Below are positions 51,120 to 60,098 of a stretch of DNA of 64,000 bases, piece by piece. The stretch's first letter is position 1. Every line of letters begins with the position of its first letter. The position numbers and the translations under genes are program-made. Source of the stretch: Frigidibacter mobilis (lineage in GTDB: Bacteria; Pseudomonadota; Alphaproteobacteria; Rhodobacterales; Rhodobacteraceae); assembly GCF_001620265.1 (NCBI RefSeq), contig NZ_CP012661.1, forward strand, positions 1,922,001 through 1,986,000, given 5' to 3'. Under the pieces are notes generated by a model, which was given only the letters and a program-made list of their open reading frames with translations, was not told the DNA's origin and did no database searches.

Positions 51120-52571
51120 ATGTCCACACTCATCGCAAACGGCACCATCGTTACCGCCGACCTGACCTACAAGGCCGATGTGCTGATCGAGGACGGGCAG
51201 ATCATCGGGATTGGCCACGGGCTCAAGGGCGACACCGTGCTCGACGCCACCGGCTGCTATGTGATGCCGGGGGGGATCGACCCGCATACGCATCTGGAAA
51301 TGCCGTTCATGGGCACTTACTCGGCCGATGATTTCGACTCTGGCACAAGGGCGGCGCTGGCGGGGGGGACCACGATGGTGGTGGATTTCGCCCTGCCCTC
51401 GCCCGGGCAAGGCCTGCTCGATGCGCTGCAGATGTGGGACAACAAGTCCACCCGCGCGCATTGCGATTACAGCTTCCACATGGCGGTGACCTGGTGGGGC
51501 GAGCAGGTCTTTGACGAGATGAAGGCGGTGACGGAGCGGGGGATCAACACCTTCAAGCATTTCATGGCCTACAAGGGCGCGCTGATGGTGAATGATGACG
51601 AGCTGTTCGCCAGCTTCCGCCGCTGCGCTGACCTCGGCGCGATCCCGATGGTCCATGCCGAGAATGGCGATGTGGTGGCGGAGCTGTCGGCGCGGCTGCT
51701 GGCCGAGGGGAACACGGGCCCCGAGGCCCATGCCTATTCCCGCCCGCCGCAGGTGGAGGGCGAGGCGACCAACCGCGCGATCATGATCGCCGACATGGCC
51801 GGGGTGCCGCTTTATGTGGTGCACACCTCTTGCGAGGACAGCCATGAGGCGATCCGGCGGGCGCGGATGGCGGGCAAGCGGGTCTGGGGCGAGCCCTTGA
51901 TCCAGCACCTGACGCTGGATGAGGGCGAGTATTTCAACGCCGACTGGGACCATGCCGCCCGCCGGGTGATGAGCCCGCCGTTCCGGGACAAGCGCCACCA
52001 GGATTCGCTCTGGGCGGGCCTCTCAAGCGGAAGCCTGTCGGTGGTGGCGACCGATCATTGCGCCTTCACCACCGCGCAGAAGCGCTTCGGGGTGGGCAAT
52101 TTCACGCAGATTCCGAATGGCACGGGGGGCCTCGAGGACCGGCTGCCGATGCTGTGGACGGCAGGGGTGAATACGGGCCGGATCACCATGAACGAGTTCG
52201 TCGCCGTCACCTCGACCAATATCGCCAAGATCCTGAACATCTATCCCAGGAAGGGCGCGGTGCTGGTCGGGGCGGATGCCGACCTGGTGGTTTGGGATCC
52301 GGCGGCAGAGAAGGTTATCACTGCGGCCAGCCAGCAATCGGCGATTGATTACAACGTGTTCGAGGGCAAGACGGTCAAGGGCCTGCCCCGCTTCACCCTC
52401 AGCCGCGGGCATGTGGCGGTGACCGAGGGCCGCATGAGCTCGGCCGAGGGCCACGGCAAGTTCGTCGCCCGCCCGCCGAAGGGTCCGGTCTCGCAGGCGC
52501 TGTCGGCGTGGAAAGAACTGACCGCCCCGCGCCCGGTGCAGCGCAGCGGCATTCCGGCGAGTGGGGTGTGA
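51120..52571 (+). CDS. hydA: Dihydropyrimidinase
   Basis: This 483-residue amidohydrolase-fold enzyme opens dihydrouracil or hydantoin rings. Metal ligands are in GGIDPHTHLEMPF, the carboxylated lysine in FKHFMAYKGAL, and further histidines in MVHAENGD and VVHTSCEDSHEA. The C-terminal TDHCAF and the loop near FTQIPNGTGG match the family. It follows the low-GC gene by 2 bp. Confidence 0.93.
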   Translation: MSTLIANGTIVTADLTYKADVLIEDGQIIGIGHGLKGDTVLDATGCYVMPGGIDPHTHLEMPFMGTYSADDFDSGTRAALAGGTTMVVDFALPSPGQGLLDALQMWDNKSTRAHCDYSFHMAVTWWGEQVFDEMKAVTERGINTFKHFMAYKGALMVNDDELFASFRRCADLGAIPMVHAENGDVVAELSARLLAEGNTGPEAHAYSRPPQVEGEATNRAIMIADMAGVPLYVVHTSCEDSHEAIRRARMAGKRVWGEPLIQHLTLDEGEYFNADWDHAARRVMSPPFRDKRHQDSLWAGLSSGSLSVVATDHCAFTTAQKRFGVGNFTQIPNGTGGLEDRLPMLWTAGVNTGRITMNEFVAVTSTNIAKILNIYPRKGAVLVGADADLVVWDPAAEKVITAASQQSAIDYNVFEGKTVKGLPRFTLSRGHVAVTEGRMSSAEGHGKFVARPPKGPVSQALSAWKELTAPRPVQRSGIPASGV

Positions 52572-52575
52572 GTGA

Positions 52576-52674
52576 GTGACCGGATCGGGAGCAGCATGGG
52601 CGCTGGCCACCGCCGCCCTCGCCGCCGGGTTGACGTTTCTTGCGTTCCAGCACGCAGATATGGAAGGACGGTGA
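52576..52674 (+). CDS. Possible 32-aa membrane peptide after hydA
   Basis: The GTG-started frame reads MTGSGAAWALATAALAAGLT, then FLAFQHADMEGR. The middle is hydrophobic enough for one membrane helix. It begins 4 bp after the dihydropyrimidinase stop. No clear ribosome site is seen and Ala-rich frames arise by chance at this GC, so this is tentative. Confidence 0.25.
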   Translation: MTGSGAAWALATAALAAGLTFLAFQHADMEGR

Positions 52675-52753
52675 TGATACCTTCCTGCGATACCGCCCCG
52701 CCGAACGCCCGCGCCCGCTCAGGGCCACACCCCCGACACCTGGAGTTTGACAC

Positions 52754-53452
52754 ATGACCAAAGTAGCCCTCATCACCGCCGGCGGGTCCGGCATGGGCGC
52801 GGCGTCGGCGCGGCGGCTGGCGGCCGACGGCTATGCGGTCGGCATCCTCTCTTCCTCCGGCAAGGGCGAGGCGCTGGCGGCGGAGCTTGGCGGGCTTGGC
52901 ATCACCGGCTCGAACCGCGAACCGGCGGACCTGCAGCGCCTTGTGGACGGCGCGATGGATCGCTGGGGGCGGGTCGATGTGCTGGTGAACTCGGCGGGGC
53001 ACGGGCCGCGGGGGCCGGTGGCGCAGCTTGCCGATGAGGACTGGCTGCTGGGGATGGAGACCTACCTTCTGAACGTCATCCGCGCGGTGCGGCTGGTCAC
53101 GCCGGTGATGCAGGCGCAGGGATCGGGGGCCATCGTCAACATCTCCTCGGCCTGGGTGTTCGAGCCTGCGGACATGTTCCCCACCTCGGCCGTGTTCCGC
53201 GCCGGGCTGGCGACCTACACCAAGCTTTACGCCGACCAGCACGCCGCGGAGGGGATCCGCATCAACAACGTGTTGCCCGGCTGGATCGACAGCCTGCCGC
53301 AGACGGATGCGCGCGCCGCCTCTGTCCCGATGAAGCGCTACGGGACCGAGGAGGAGATTGCGGCGACGGTGGCCTTCCTGTGCTCGGAGGGAGCAGGCTA
53401 CATCACCGGGCAGAATATCCGCGTCGATGGCGGCCTGATGCGGGGAGTGTGA
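52754..53452 (+). CDS. SDR-family protein lacking the usual catalytic Tyr-Lys
   Basis: This is a 232-residue Rossmann-fold protein. The cofactor motif is ITAGGSGMGAASARRLA, and NSAGHG and IVNISSAW are present. The YxxxK position reads SAVFRAGLA, so both Tyr and Lys are replaced. The C-terminal ITGQNIRVDGG is normal. It may bind NAD(P) without classic dehydrogenase chemistry or use other residues. GGAG lies 8 nt before ATG 52754. The DapA-like gene follows by 2 bp. Confidence 0.88.
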   Translation: MTKVALITAGGSGMGAASARRLAADGYAVGILSSSGKGEALAAELGGLGITGSNREPADLQRLVDGAMDRWGRVDVLVNSAGHGPRGPVAQLADEDWLLGMETYLLNVIRAVRLVTPVMQAQGSGAIVNISSAWVFEPADMFPTSAVFRAGLATYTKLYADQHAAEGIRINNVLPGWIDSLPQTDARAASVPMKRYGTEEEIAATVAFLCSEGAGYITGQNIRVDGGLMRGV

Positions 53453-53454
53453 GC

Positions 53455-54333
53455 TTGAAATTCCAAGGACTTTCCGCCTTCCCGATCACGCCGATGGACG
53501 GGCGCGGGCATGTCGATGCGCCTGCGCTCTCGCGGCTGGTGGGCGATCTTGCCGCGGCGGGGGTGCAGTCCATCGGCCTTTTGGGCAGCACCGGCAGCTA
53601 TGCCTACCTGCCGCGCGGGGCGCGCGCCGAGGTGACGGCGCTGGCGGTCGGGGCGGCGGGCGGTGTGCCCGTGGTCGTCGGCATCGGCGCGCCGGGGCTG
53701 GGGATGGTGTTGGACCATGCCCGCGACGCCGCCGAGGCCGGTGCGGCCGCGCTGCTGCTGGCGCCGGTCAGCTACCAACCCTTGCGCGAGGAGGAGGTGT
53801 TCACGCTCTACCGCATCGTGGCGGCGGAGGCGGGGCTACCGGTCGTGCTCTACAACAACCCCGGCACCACTGGCGTGCACTTCTCGCCGGCGCTGATCGC
53901 GCGCATCGGCGCACTGCCGGGGGTGGTGGCGGTGAAGATGCCGCCGAGCGAGGCGCCTGCCGCCGAGATCGCCGCGCTCAGGGCGGCACTGCCAAGCGCG
54001 GTGACGCTGGGATATAGCGGCGACGCGAAATTCGCGGGCGCGCTGGCGGCGGGGGCGGAGGCGTGGTTCTCGGTGCTTGGCGGCCTGTTCCCCGGGCCCT
54101 GCCTTGCGATGCTGGCGGCGGCGGGGGATGCAGAGCGGCTGGCGGCGCTGGATGCGCGGCTCGCACCGGTGTGGGAGCTGTTCGCGCGGCTGACCAGCTA
54201 CCGGGTGATCCATGCCGCGGCGGGGCTGATGGGCTATGGCACCCCGGTGCCGCCCCTGCCGGTGCTGCCGCTGCAGGGCGAGGAACTGGCGGCCGTCGAG
54301 GCTGCCCTGACACAGGCGGGACTGCTGGAATGA
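53455..54333 (+). CDS. DapA/NanA-family class I aldolase-like protein
   Basis: This is a 292-residue TIM barrel. The Schiff-base lysine is in VVAVKMPPSEAP and the helper Tyr in LPVVLYNNPGTTG. GLLGSTGSYAYLPRGAR is the substrate loop. It is probably not the biosynthetic DapA, given its place in a catabolic operon; it may cleave or form a keto acid. TTG 53455 was chosen because GGGGAG lies 7 nt upstream. It overlaps the next gene by 4 bp. Confidence 0.85.
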   Translation: MKFQGLSAFPITPMDGRGHVDAPALSRLVGDLAAAGVQSIGLLGSTGSYAYLPRGARAEVTALAVGAAGGVPVVVGIGAPGLGMVLDHARDAAEAGAAALLLAPVSYQPLREEEVFTLYRIVAAEAGLPVVLYNNPGTTGVHFSPALIARIGALPGVVAVKMPPSEAPAAEIAALRAALPSAVTLGYSGDAKFAGALAAGAEAWFSVLGGLFPGPCLAMLAAAGDAERLAALDARLAPVWELFARLTSYRVIHAAAGLMGYGTPVPPLPVLPLQGEELAAVEAALTQAGLLE

Positions 54334-55106
54334 GTGTGATCGAGGCACGCAATGTCGGGTTGACCTTCCAGACCAGCGATGGCCCGGTCCATGCGCTGAA
54401 GGATGTGAACCTGTCCATCGGGCGGGGCGAGTTCGTCAGCTTCATCGGCCCCTCGGGCTGCGGCAAGACAACTTTCCTGCGGGCCATTGCGGCGCTGGAG
54501 CATCCGACCGAAGGCTCGCTGACCGTCAATGGCCTCAGCCCCGATGCTGCCCGGCAGGCGCGGGCCTATGGCTATGTGTTCCAGGCGGCCGGGCTTTACC
54601 CCTGGCGCACCATCGCCGGGAATGTGCGGCTGCCGCTGGAAATCATGGGGTTTTCCAAGGCCGAACAGGCGGAACGGGTGGAGCGGGTTCTGGCGCTGGT
54701 GGACCTTGAGGGGTTCGGCAAGAAGTTCCCCTGGCAGCTGTCGGGCGGGATGCAGCAGCGGGCCAGCATCGCCCGGGCACTGGCCTTCGATGCCGACATA
54801 TTGCTGATGGACGAACCCTTCGGCGCGCTGGACGAGATCGTCCGCGACCGGCTGAACGAGGAGCTGCTGGCACTTTGGGCGCGGACCGGCAAGACCATCG
54901 GCTTCGTCACCCATTCGATCCCCGAGGCGGTGTACCTGTCGACCAAGATCGTGGTGATGAGCCCCCGCCCCGGCCGGATCACCGATGTGATCGACAGCCC
55001 CCTGCCGCGTGAGCGCCCGCTGGAGATCCGCGACACGCCGGAATTCATCGCCATCGCGCACCGGGTGCGGGAAGGCTTGCGGGCGGGGCATGGGTATGAG
55101 GTTTAG
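54330..55106 (+). CDS. ABC transporter ATP-binding protein, nitrate/taurine/pyrimidine type
   Basis: This 258-residue ATPase has Walker A GPSGCGKTTFL, signature LSGGMQQRASIARAL and Walker B ILLMDEPFGALDEI, the last typical of SsuB/TauB/ThiZ. It drives the following two permeases. It starts within the aldolase stop (ATGA) and ends 11 bp inside the next gene. Confidence 0.93.
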   Translation: MSVIEARNVGLTFQTSDGPVHALKDVNLSIGRGEFVSFIGPSGCGKTTFLRAIAALEHPTEGSLTVNGLSPDAARQARAYGYVFQAAGLYPWRTIAGNVRLPLEIMGFSKAEQAERVERVLALVDLEGFGKKFPWQLSGGMQQRASIARALAFDADILLMDEPFGALDEIVRDRLNEELLALWARTGKTIGFVTHSIPEAVYLSTKIVVMSPRPGRITDVIDSPLPRERPLEIRDTPEFIAIAHRVREGLRAGHGYEV

Positions 55107-55974
55107 GACAACCTCGGCAGTGCTGCCGATCCTCACCGTGCTCCTTGCCATCCTCGCGCTCTGGTATGCCGGTGCCGTGTGGATGAACGCCCAATGGGCG
55201 CGCGATCAGGCGGCGCGGGCGGGGGTGGAGATCAGCCTGTCCGAGATCGTCCGCGATACCATGAGCCAGGAGCGCCCGGTGCTGCCCGCCCCGCACCAGG
55301 TGGCGGCCGAGTTCGGCAAGACGGTGTTCGGCACCAAGGTGACCTCGAAGCGCAGCCTGGTCTGGCATGGCTGGGTGACGCTGTCGGCCACCGCCGTGGG
55401 TTTCGCTCTGGGATCGGCGGCGGGTATCTTGCTTGCCATCGGCATCGTCCACAGCCGGGCGATGGACCTGAGCGTTATGCCCTGGGCGATTGCCAGCCAG
55501 ACCATCCCGATCCTGGCGATTGCGCCGATGGTGATCGTGGTGCTGTCCTCGATGGGGGTGACGGGGCTGCTGCCGAAGGCGATCATCTCGGCCTGGCTGT
55601 CGTTCTTTCCGGTGGTGGTGGGCATGGTCAAGGGGCTGCGCGCCCCCGATGCGATGCAGCTGGACCAGCTGAAGACCTGGGGCGCGAGCCGGGCGCAGAC
55701 CTTCTGGAAGCTGCGGCTGCCGGCCTCGATGCCCTACCTCTTCGCCTCGCTGAAGGTCTCGGTCGCGGCGAGCCTTGTGGGCGCCATCGTCGGCGAGTTG
55801 CCGGCGGGGGCGACGGCGGGGCTGGGGGCGCGGCTGCTGTCGGGCAGCTATTACGGGCAGACGGTGATGATCTGGGCGGCGCTGCTGGCGGCGGCGCTCC
55901 TGGCGGCGGCGCTGGTCGGGCTGATCGCGGCGATCGAGCGGGTGGTGCTGCGGCGGATGGGGATGGCGCGATGA
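55096..55974 (+). CDS. ABC transporter permease (first of two)
   Basis: This 292-residue inner-membrane subunit has an N-terminal helix, a periplasmic loop of about 60 residues and five core helices. The ATPase-docking loop is LKTWGASRAQTFWKLRLPAS. ATG 55096 overlaps the ATPase gene end. It forms a heterodimer with the next permease. A 4-bp ATGA overlap follows. Confidence 0.92.
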   Translation: MRFRTTSAVLPILTVLLAILALWYAGAVWMNAQWARDQAARAGVEISLSEIVRDTMSQERPVLPAPHQVAAEFGKTVFGTKVTSKRSLVWHGWVTLSATAVGFALGSAAGILLAIGIVHSRAMDLSVMPWAIASQTIPILAIAPMVIVVLSSMGVTGLLPKAIISAWLSFFPVVVGMVKGLRAPDAMQLDQLKTWGASRAQTFWKLRLPASMPYLFASLKVSVAASLVGAIVGELPAGATAGLGARLLSGSYYGQTVMIWAALLAAALLAAALVGLIAAIERVVLRRMGMAR

Positions 55975-56822
55975 TCTGGCTATGGGGATCCCTGGCGCTG
56001 TGGGCTGCGGCGACGGCGCTGAACGTGGCGCTGGCGGGCTCGGGCCTTGCGCGGCACCGCGCAGTGCGGCTGGCGATCCCGGCGCTGTTCGGGGTGACGC
56101 TGCTGGTGCTGTGGGAAGGCGTGGTGCGCGGGCTGAACGTCAGCCCGGTGATCCTGCCGCCGCCCTCGGCCATCGGCGCGCGGATCGCGGCGGACCTGCC
56201 CTTGCTCTGGACCGATTTCGTGCAGACCATCCTGAAGGGCGCCCTGCCCGGCTATGTCATGGGCTGCGGGGCGGCGGTGCTGGTGGCGGTGCTGATCGAC
56301 CGCTCGCCCTTCCTGCAACGCGGTTTGCTGCCGGTGGGCAATTTCGTCGCCGCGCTGCCGGTGGTGGGCATCGCGCCGATCCTGGTGATGTGGTTCGGCT
56401 TCGACTGGCAGTCCAAGGCCGCGGTGGTGGTGGTGATGGTGTTCTTCCCGGTGCTGGTGAACATGGTCGCCGGCCTTGCCGCCACCGACCGGATGCAGCG
56501 CGACCTGATGGCGACATGGTCGGCGGGATACTGGCAGGCCCTCGTGAAGCTGCGCCTGCCCGCCGCGCTGCCCTTCCTGTTCAACGGACTCAAGATCGCC
56601 ACCACGCTTGCGCTGATCGGGGCCATCGTTGCCGAGTTTTTCGGCAGCCCCACCCGCGGCATGGGCTTTCGCATCTCGACCGCGGTCGGCCAGCTTGCGC
56701 TTGATCTGGTCTGGGCCGAGATTGCGGTGGCGGCGCTGGCGGGATCTGCCTTTTACGGGCTGGTGGCGCTGATCGAGCGGGGGCTGACCTTCTGGCATCC
56801 CTCGCAGCGGGCGCGGGTATAG
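55971..56822 (+). CDS. ABC transporter permease (second of two)
   Basis: This 283-residue permease of the same family has the docking loop MATWSAGYWQALVKLRLPAA and core helices near residues 90-270. A pair of different permeases with one ATPase and an NMT1-type receptor is the usual set for thiamine-precursor and pyrimidine importers. Confidence 0.92.
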   Translation: MIWLWGSLALWAAATALNVALAGSGLARHRAVRLAIPALFGVTLLVLWEGVVRGLNVSPVILPPPSAIGARIAADLPLLWTDFVQTILKGALPGYVMGCGAAVLVAVLIDRSPFLQRGLLPVGNFVAALPVVGIAPILVMWFGFDWQSKAAVVVVMVFFPVLVNMVAGLAATDRMQRDLMATWSAGYWQALVKLRLPAALPFLFNGLKIATTLALIGAIVAEFFGSPTRGMGFRISTAVGQLALDLVWAEIAVAALAGSAFYGLVALIERGLTFWHPSQRARV

Positions 56823-56882
56823 AGTTTCAAGACCGATGGCCCGGACCAAGAAGCCGGGCTGCATTCCAACGGAGGTGAGACG

Positions 56883-57863
56883 ATGAAAAGACTGATGACG
56901 ACGGCGCTGTTTGCCGGGTTTGCGGCCGGCGCGGCCCAGGCGGAAGATGTGACGCTGCAGCTCAAATGGGTCACGCAGGCGCAGTTCGCGGGCTATTACG
57001 TGGCGCAGGAGAAGGGGTTCTACGACGAAGAGGGCCTGACCGTCACCATCAAGCCGGGCGGGCCGGACATCGCCCCCACGCAGGTGATCGCCGGGGGCGG
57101 CGCCGATGTGGTGGTGGACTGGATGCCCTCCGCGCTCGCCGCACGCGAAAAGGGCCTGCCGCTGGTCAACATCGCGCAGCCGTTCAAATCCTCGGGCATG
57201 ATGCTGACCTGCCTTGCGGAGAACGGCGTCAAGGGCCCCGAAGACTTCAAGGGCAAGACCCTTGGCGTGTGGTTCTATGGCAACGAATACCCGTTCCTGA
57301 GCTGGATGGCGACGCTTGGCATTCCCACGACCGGCGGTGCCGACGGGGTCGAGGTGCTGAAACAGGGCTTCAACGTCGATCCGCTGCTGCAAAAGCAGGC
57401 GGCCTGTATCTCGACGATGACCTACAACGAATACTGGCAGGTCATCGACGCGGGCATCGCCGAGAGCGACCTTGTGACCTTCAAGTACGAGGATCAGGGC
57501 GTGGCCACGCTGGAGGACGGGCTTTACGTGCTGGAGGACAAGCTCGCCGACCCGGCCTTCGAGGAGAAGATGGTCAAGTTCGTCCGGGCCAGCATGAAGG
57601 GCTGGAAATACGCCGAGGAAAACCCCGACGAGGCGGCGATGATCGTGCTGGAGAATGACGAGACCGGCGCGCAGACGGAAAGCCACCAGAAACGGATGAT
57701 GGCCGAGGTGGCGAAGCTGACCGCAGGATCGACCGGCGCGCTGGACGTGGCCGATTATGAGCGCACCGTGGCGACCCTGCTGGGCGGCGGGTCGGACCCG
57801 GTGATCTCTGCCGCGCCCGAGGGCGCCTATACGCTGGCGATCACCGACAAGGCGCTGCAGTAA
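56883..57863 (+). CDS. NMT1/THI5-like ABC transporter substrate-binding protein
   Basis: This is a 326-residue periplasmic receptor with a short signal peptide cleaved near AAQAED. The NMT1 start LQLKWVTQAQFAGYYVAQEK and the GGADVVVDWMPSAL motif show the pyrimidine/thiamine-precursor receptor group. Its place in a RutR-type operon suggests uracil, thymine or a reduced pyrimidine as ligand. GGAGG lies 7 nt before ATG 56883. A terminator follows directly. Confidence 0.9.
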   Translation: MKRLMTTALFAGFAAGAAQAEDVTLQLKWVTQAQFAGYYVAQEKGFYDEEGLTVTIKPGGPDIAPTQVIAGGGADVVVDWMPSALAAREKGLPLVNIAQPFKSSGMMLTCLAENGVKGPEDFKGKTLGVWFYGNEYPFLSWMATLGIPTTGGADGVEVLKQGFNVDPLLQKQAACISTMTYNEYWQVIDAGIAESDLVTFKYEDQGVATLEDGLYVLEDKLADPAFEEKMVKFVRASMKGWKYAEENPDEAAMIVLENDETGAQTESHQKRMMAEVAKLTAGSTGALDVADYERTVATLLGGGSDPVISAAPEGAYTLAITDKALQ

Positions 57864-57884
57864 GTCTGCAGGCGCTGGATGAAG

Positions 57885-57913
57885 CGGCCCGGGGGCGATC
57901 CCCGGGCCGTTTT
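57885..57913 (+). terminator. Terminator of the pyrimidine-breakdown operon
   Basis: CGGCCCGGGG pairs with CCCCGGGCCG over a 5-nt loop, then TTTT. It lies 21 bp after the receptor stop and closes the operon. Confidence 0.88.
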
Positions 57914-58020
57914 GCGTGGTGGTTGACGCGGGTCAAGGCGGGGGCGGCGCGGTTGTGGGATAATGACCCAAGCCGCGCAGGCAAGCCCGCCGGCGCGCCC
58001 CAAGGAAGGGATGGCATATC

Positions 58021-58191
58021 ATGACACCTGCCGCTGAAACCCGCCGCGCCCCGGCCCACAGGGCCGCGCCGCTGGCGCTGCTGCTGACGCTTGGCGCGCT
58101 GGCCCTGGCCGGTTGCACCGCGCCCGTGACCGAGTGCAAGCCGGGTGTGGCCGATCTCGCCCATGCCGCTGAGGTGCTGCCGCCCTGCTGA
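58021..58191 (+). CDS. Small predicted lipoprotein (56 aa)
   Basis: The frame from ATG 58021 has a basic N-terminus, a Leu/Ala-rich helix and a lipobox ALAGC at residues 28-32. The mature part starts CTAPVTECKPG and ends EVLPPC, with three cysteines in 25 residues. AAGGAAGGG lies about 12 nt upstream. It is probably anchored to a membrane in the periplasm. The function is unknown. Confidence 0.65.
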   Translation: MTPAAETRRAPAHRAAPLALLLTLGALALAGCTAPVTECKPGVADLAHAAEVLPPC

Positions 58192-58265
58192 CGGCATGGG
58201 GGCGCCAGTAGCGTGGTCTGAAACGCCAGCCCCACGCAGGCAGCACACTGCCCGCCGGCCTGTTC

Positions 58266-58775
58266 GGGCGGGACAAGGCGAGGCACTGCCTCGCCCCCGC
58301 CCGCTGCGGAACCATTCGCCCCGAGCCCCCGGCATCCCGAGACCGACTGAGGCCAGCGCCCGACCTGGCGGGCGCTGGCCGGGCCCTTTGGGGGCCCGTC
58401 CGGTGTGGGATGAGAGGGCAGCGCGTGGCGAAGGCGATGGCCTTCGCCAAGGCAGGCGATGCGGGTGGGCTGGCAACCGTCGACTCCGTCCGCCCCACCC
58501 GTTCCCCGCCCGCAACCCGCGCCGCGCAGCCCCCCTCCGCCCAATCCGGGCGGGACAAGGCGAGGCACTGCCTCGCCCCCGCCCGCTGCGGGACGCCTCC
58601 CCCAGAGCCGCCGGCAACACGAAACCGAATGAGGACAGCGCCCGACCTGGCGGGCGAGGAGCGCCCGCCGGAGGCGGGGCCGGCGCTGGCCGGGCCCTTT
58701 GGGGCCCGCCCGGATGGGATGAGAGGGCAGCGCGTGGCGAAGGCGATGGCCTTCGCCAAGGCAGGCGATGCGGGT
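58266..58775. repeat. Tandem duplication of a hairpin-rich intergenic unit (period about 285-300 bp)
   Basis: Blocks GCGGGACAAGGCGAGGCACT (58267 and 58550), CGCCCGACCTGGCGGGCG (about 58347 and 58637) and GGCGAAGGCGATGGCCTTCG (about 58427 and 58736) occur twice in the same order. Copy 2 has an insert of about 27 bp after the second block. Each unit holds at least three palindromes (GGCGAGGCACTGCCTCGCC; GGGCCCTTTGGGGGCCC; GGCGAAGGC/GCCTTCGCC). No gene is supported between 58192 and 58824. Confidence 0.8.
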
Positions 58776-58824
58776 GGACGTCGGGCGGCGGCTCTATCCC
58801 GCATGGTCCGGGCCGTCGCCACCC

Positions 58825-59958
58825 CTACCCCCTCGGCCCCTCCTGCCCCCCCGCCTGCGGCCAGGCCAGCCGCGCGGCAGCCGGGCTCGCCGACACTTCC
58901 TCCCGCGTGCGGGGCAGCGCGCCGGGAAGTTCTGCCTGTATCCAGCCGATCAGCTTCTCGCGCATCTCGCAGCGCAGATCGAAAGCGCGGGGCGCGTTGC
59001 GGGCGGAGATCAGCACCCGCACCTCCATCACCCGCTCGCGGAAATCGGTCACCGCGAGGTTGTAGACCTTGCCATCCCACAAGGGCGAGGCGGCGGCGAT
59101 CTCCTGCCCCTTGGCGCGGATCTGGTCCACCGGGGCGGAATGGTCGAGATACAGCATCACCGTGCCGATCAACTCGGCGCTCTCGCGTGTCCAGTTCTGG
59201 AAGGGCTGCTCGATGAAATAGCTCAAGGGCACCACCAGCCGCCGCCAGTCCCAGATCTTGATGACGACATAGGTCGAGGTGATCTCCTCGACATTGCCCC
59301 ATTCGCCCTCGACGATCAGCGCATCGTCGATGCGGATCGGCTGGGTGATGGCCAGCTGGATGCCGGCAAAGAGGTTCTTGAGCACCGGCTGCAAGGCAAG
59401 ACCCACCACCAGACCGGCGGCCCCGGCTGAGGCCAGCAGCGACACGCCATATTGGCGCACCGCATCGAAGGTCATCAGCGCCGCCGAGACTGCGACCAGC
59501 AGGATCAGGAGGTTGGCCACCCGCATCAGGATCCGGCTTTGGGTGACATGCTTGCGCGCCAGCAGGTTGTCTTCGGCATCGAGCTTGAAGCGGCGCAGGT
59601 GGATCGTGGTCCAGATGTACAGCGCGGTCTGCGCGATCCAGGCCAGGCAGAGGATCAGCGCCACCACCAGCAGCCGGCGGATCACCCCGGCCTCGGTCTC
59701 GGTCAGCGGCGCGAGGGCGGTGGCGAAGGTGATCGCGGCGATGACCATAGCCAGCCGCAGCGGCCGCGCCCCCCGCGCCACCAGCGAACGCCAGAACAGC
59801 TCGCGCCCCGCCACGGCGCGGGTCAGCAGGGTGAACAGCGTGCGCCAGGCCAGCAGCGCCAGGGCCGCGGCGATCCCCAGGATGAGGATGGCGGCGGTCC
59901 AGTCGGGCATCCAGCCGGTGGCGGTATCGGCAAGTTCGGCAAGGGTTTCAGTATCCAT
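58825..59958 (-). CDS. Small-conductance mechanosensitive channel (MscS family)
   Basis: This 377-residue inner-membrane channel has several N-terminal helices. The pore helix and following segment read SLLASAGAAGLVVGLALQPV. The beta domain then runs from FAGIQLAITQPIRIDDALIV to NWTRESAELIGTV, and an alpha-beta C-terminal part follows. It relieves turgor on osmotic downshift. ATG 59958 was used; 59967 and 59970 are close alternatives and no site decides. Confidence 0.9.
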   Translation of the reverse strand: MDTETLAELADTATGWMPDWTAAILILGIAAALALLAWRTLFTLLTRAVAGRELFWRSLVARGARPLRLAMVIAAITFATALAPLTETEAGVIRRLLVVALILCLAWIAQTALYIWTTIHLRRFKLDAEDNLLARKHVTQSRILMRVANLLILLVAVSAALMTFDAVRQYGVSLLASAGAAGLVVGLALQPVLKNLFAGIQLAITQPIRIDDALIVEGEWGNVEEITSTYVVIKIWDWRRLVVPLSYFIEQPFQNWTRESAELIGTVMLYLDHSAPVDQIRAKGQEIAAASPLWDGKVYNLAVTDFRERVMEVRVLISARNAPRAFDLRCEMREKLIGWIQAELPGALPRTREEVSASPAAARLAWPQAGGQEGPRG

Positions 59959-60098
59959 ATCCCCCATCATAGGGCCCGAACCCGCCATGTCAGGGGCCCG
60001 GGCGCGATTCATGCCGCAATGCGGCAAGTTTCTGCCGCCCGCCCGCCATTCTTGCACCGCGCGCGGTTTGCTGGCACATCGGAAACGGAGGATCCTGC

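Noticed and set aside
58410..59216. Frames translating the duplicated intergenic unit
   Set aside because: They run from repeat DNA into the antisense of the MscS gene and show no protein-like pattern.
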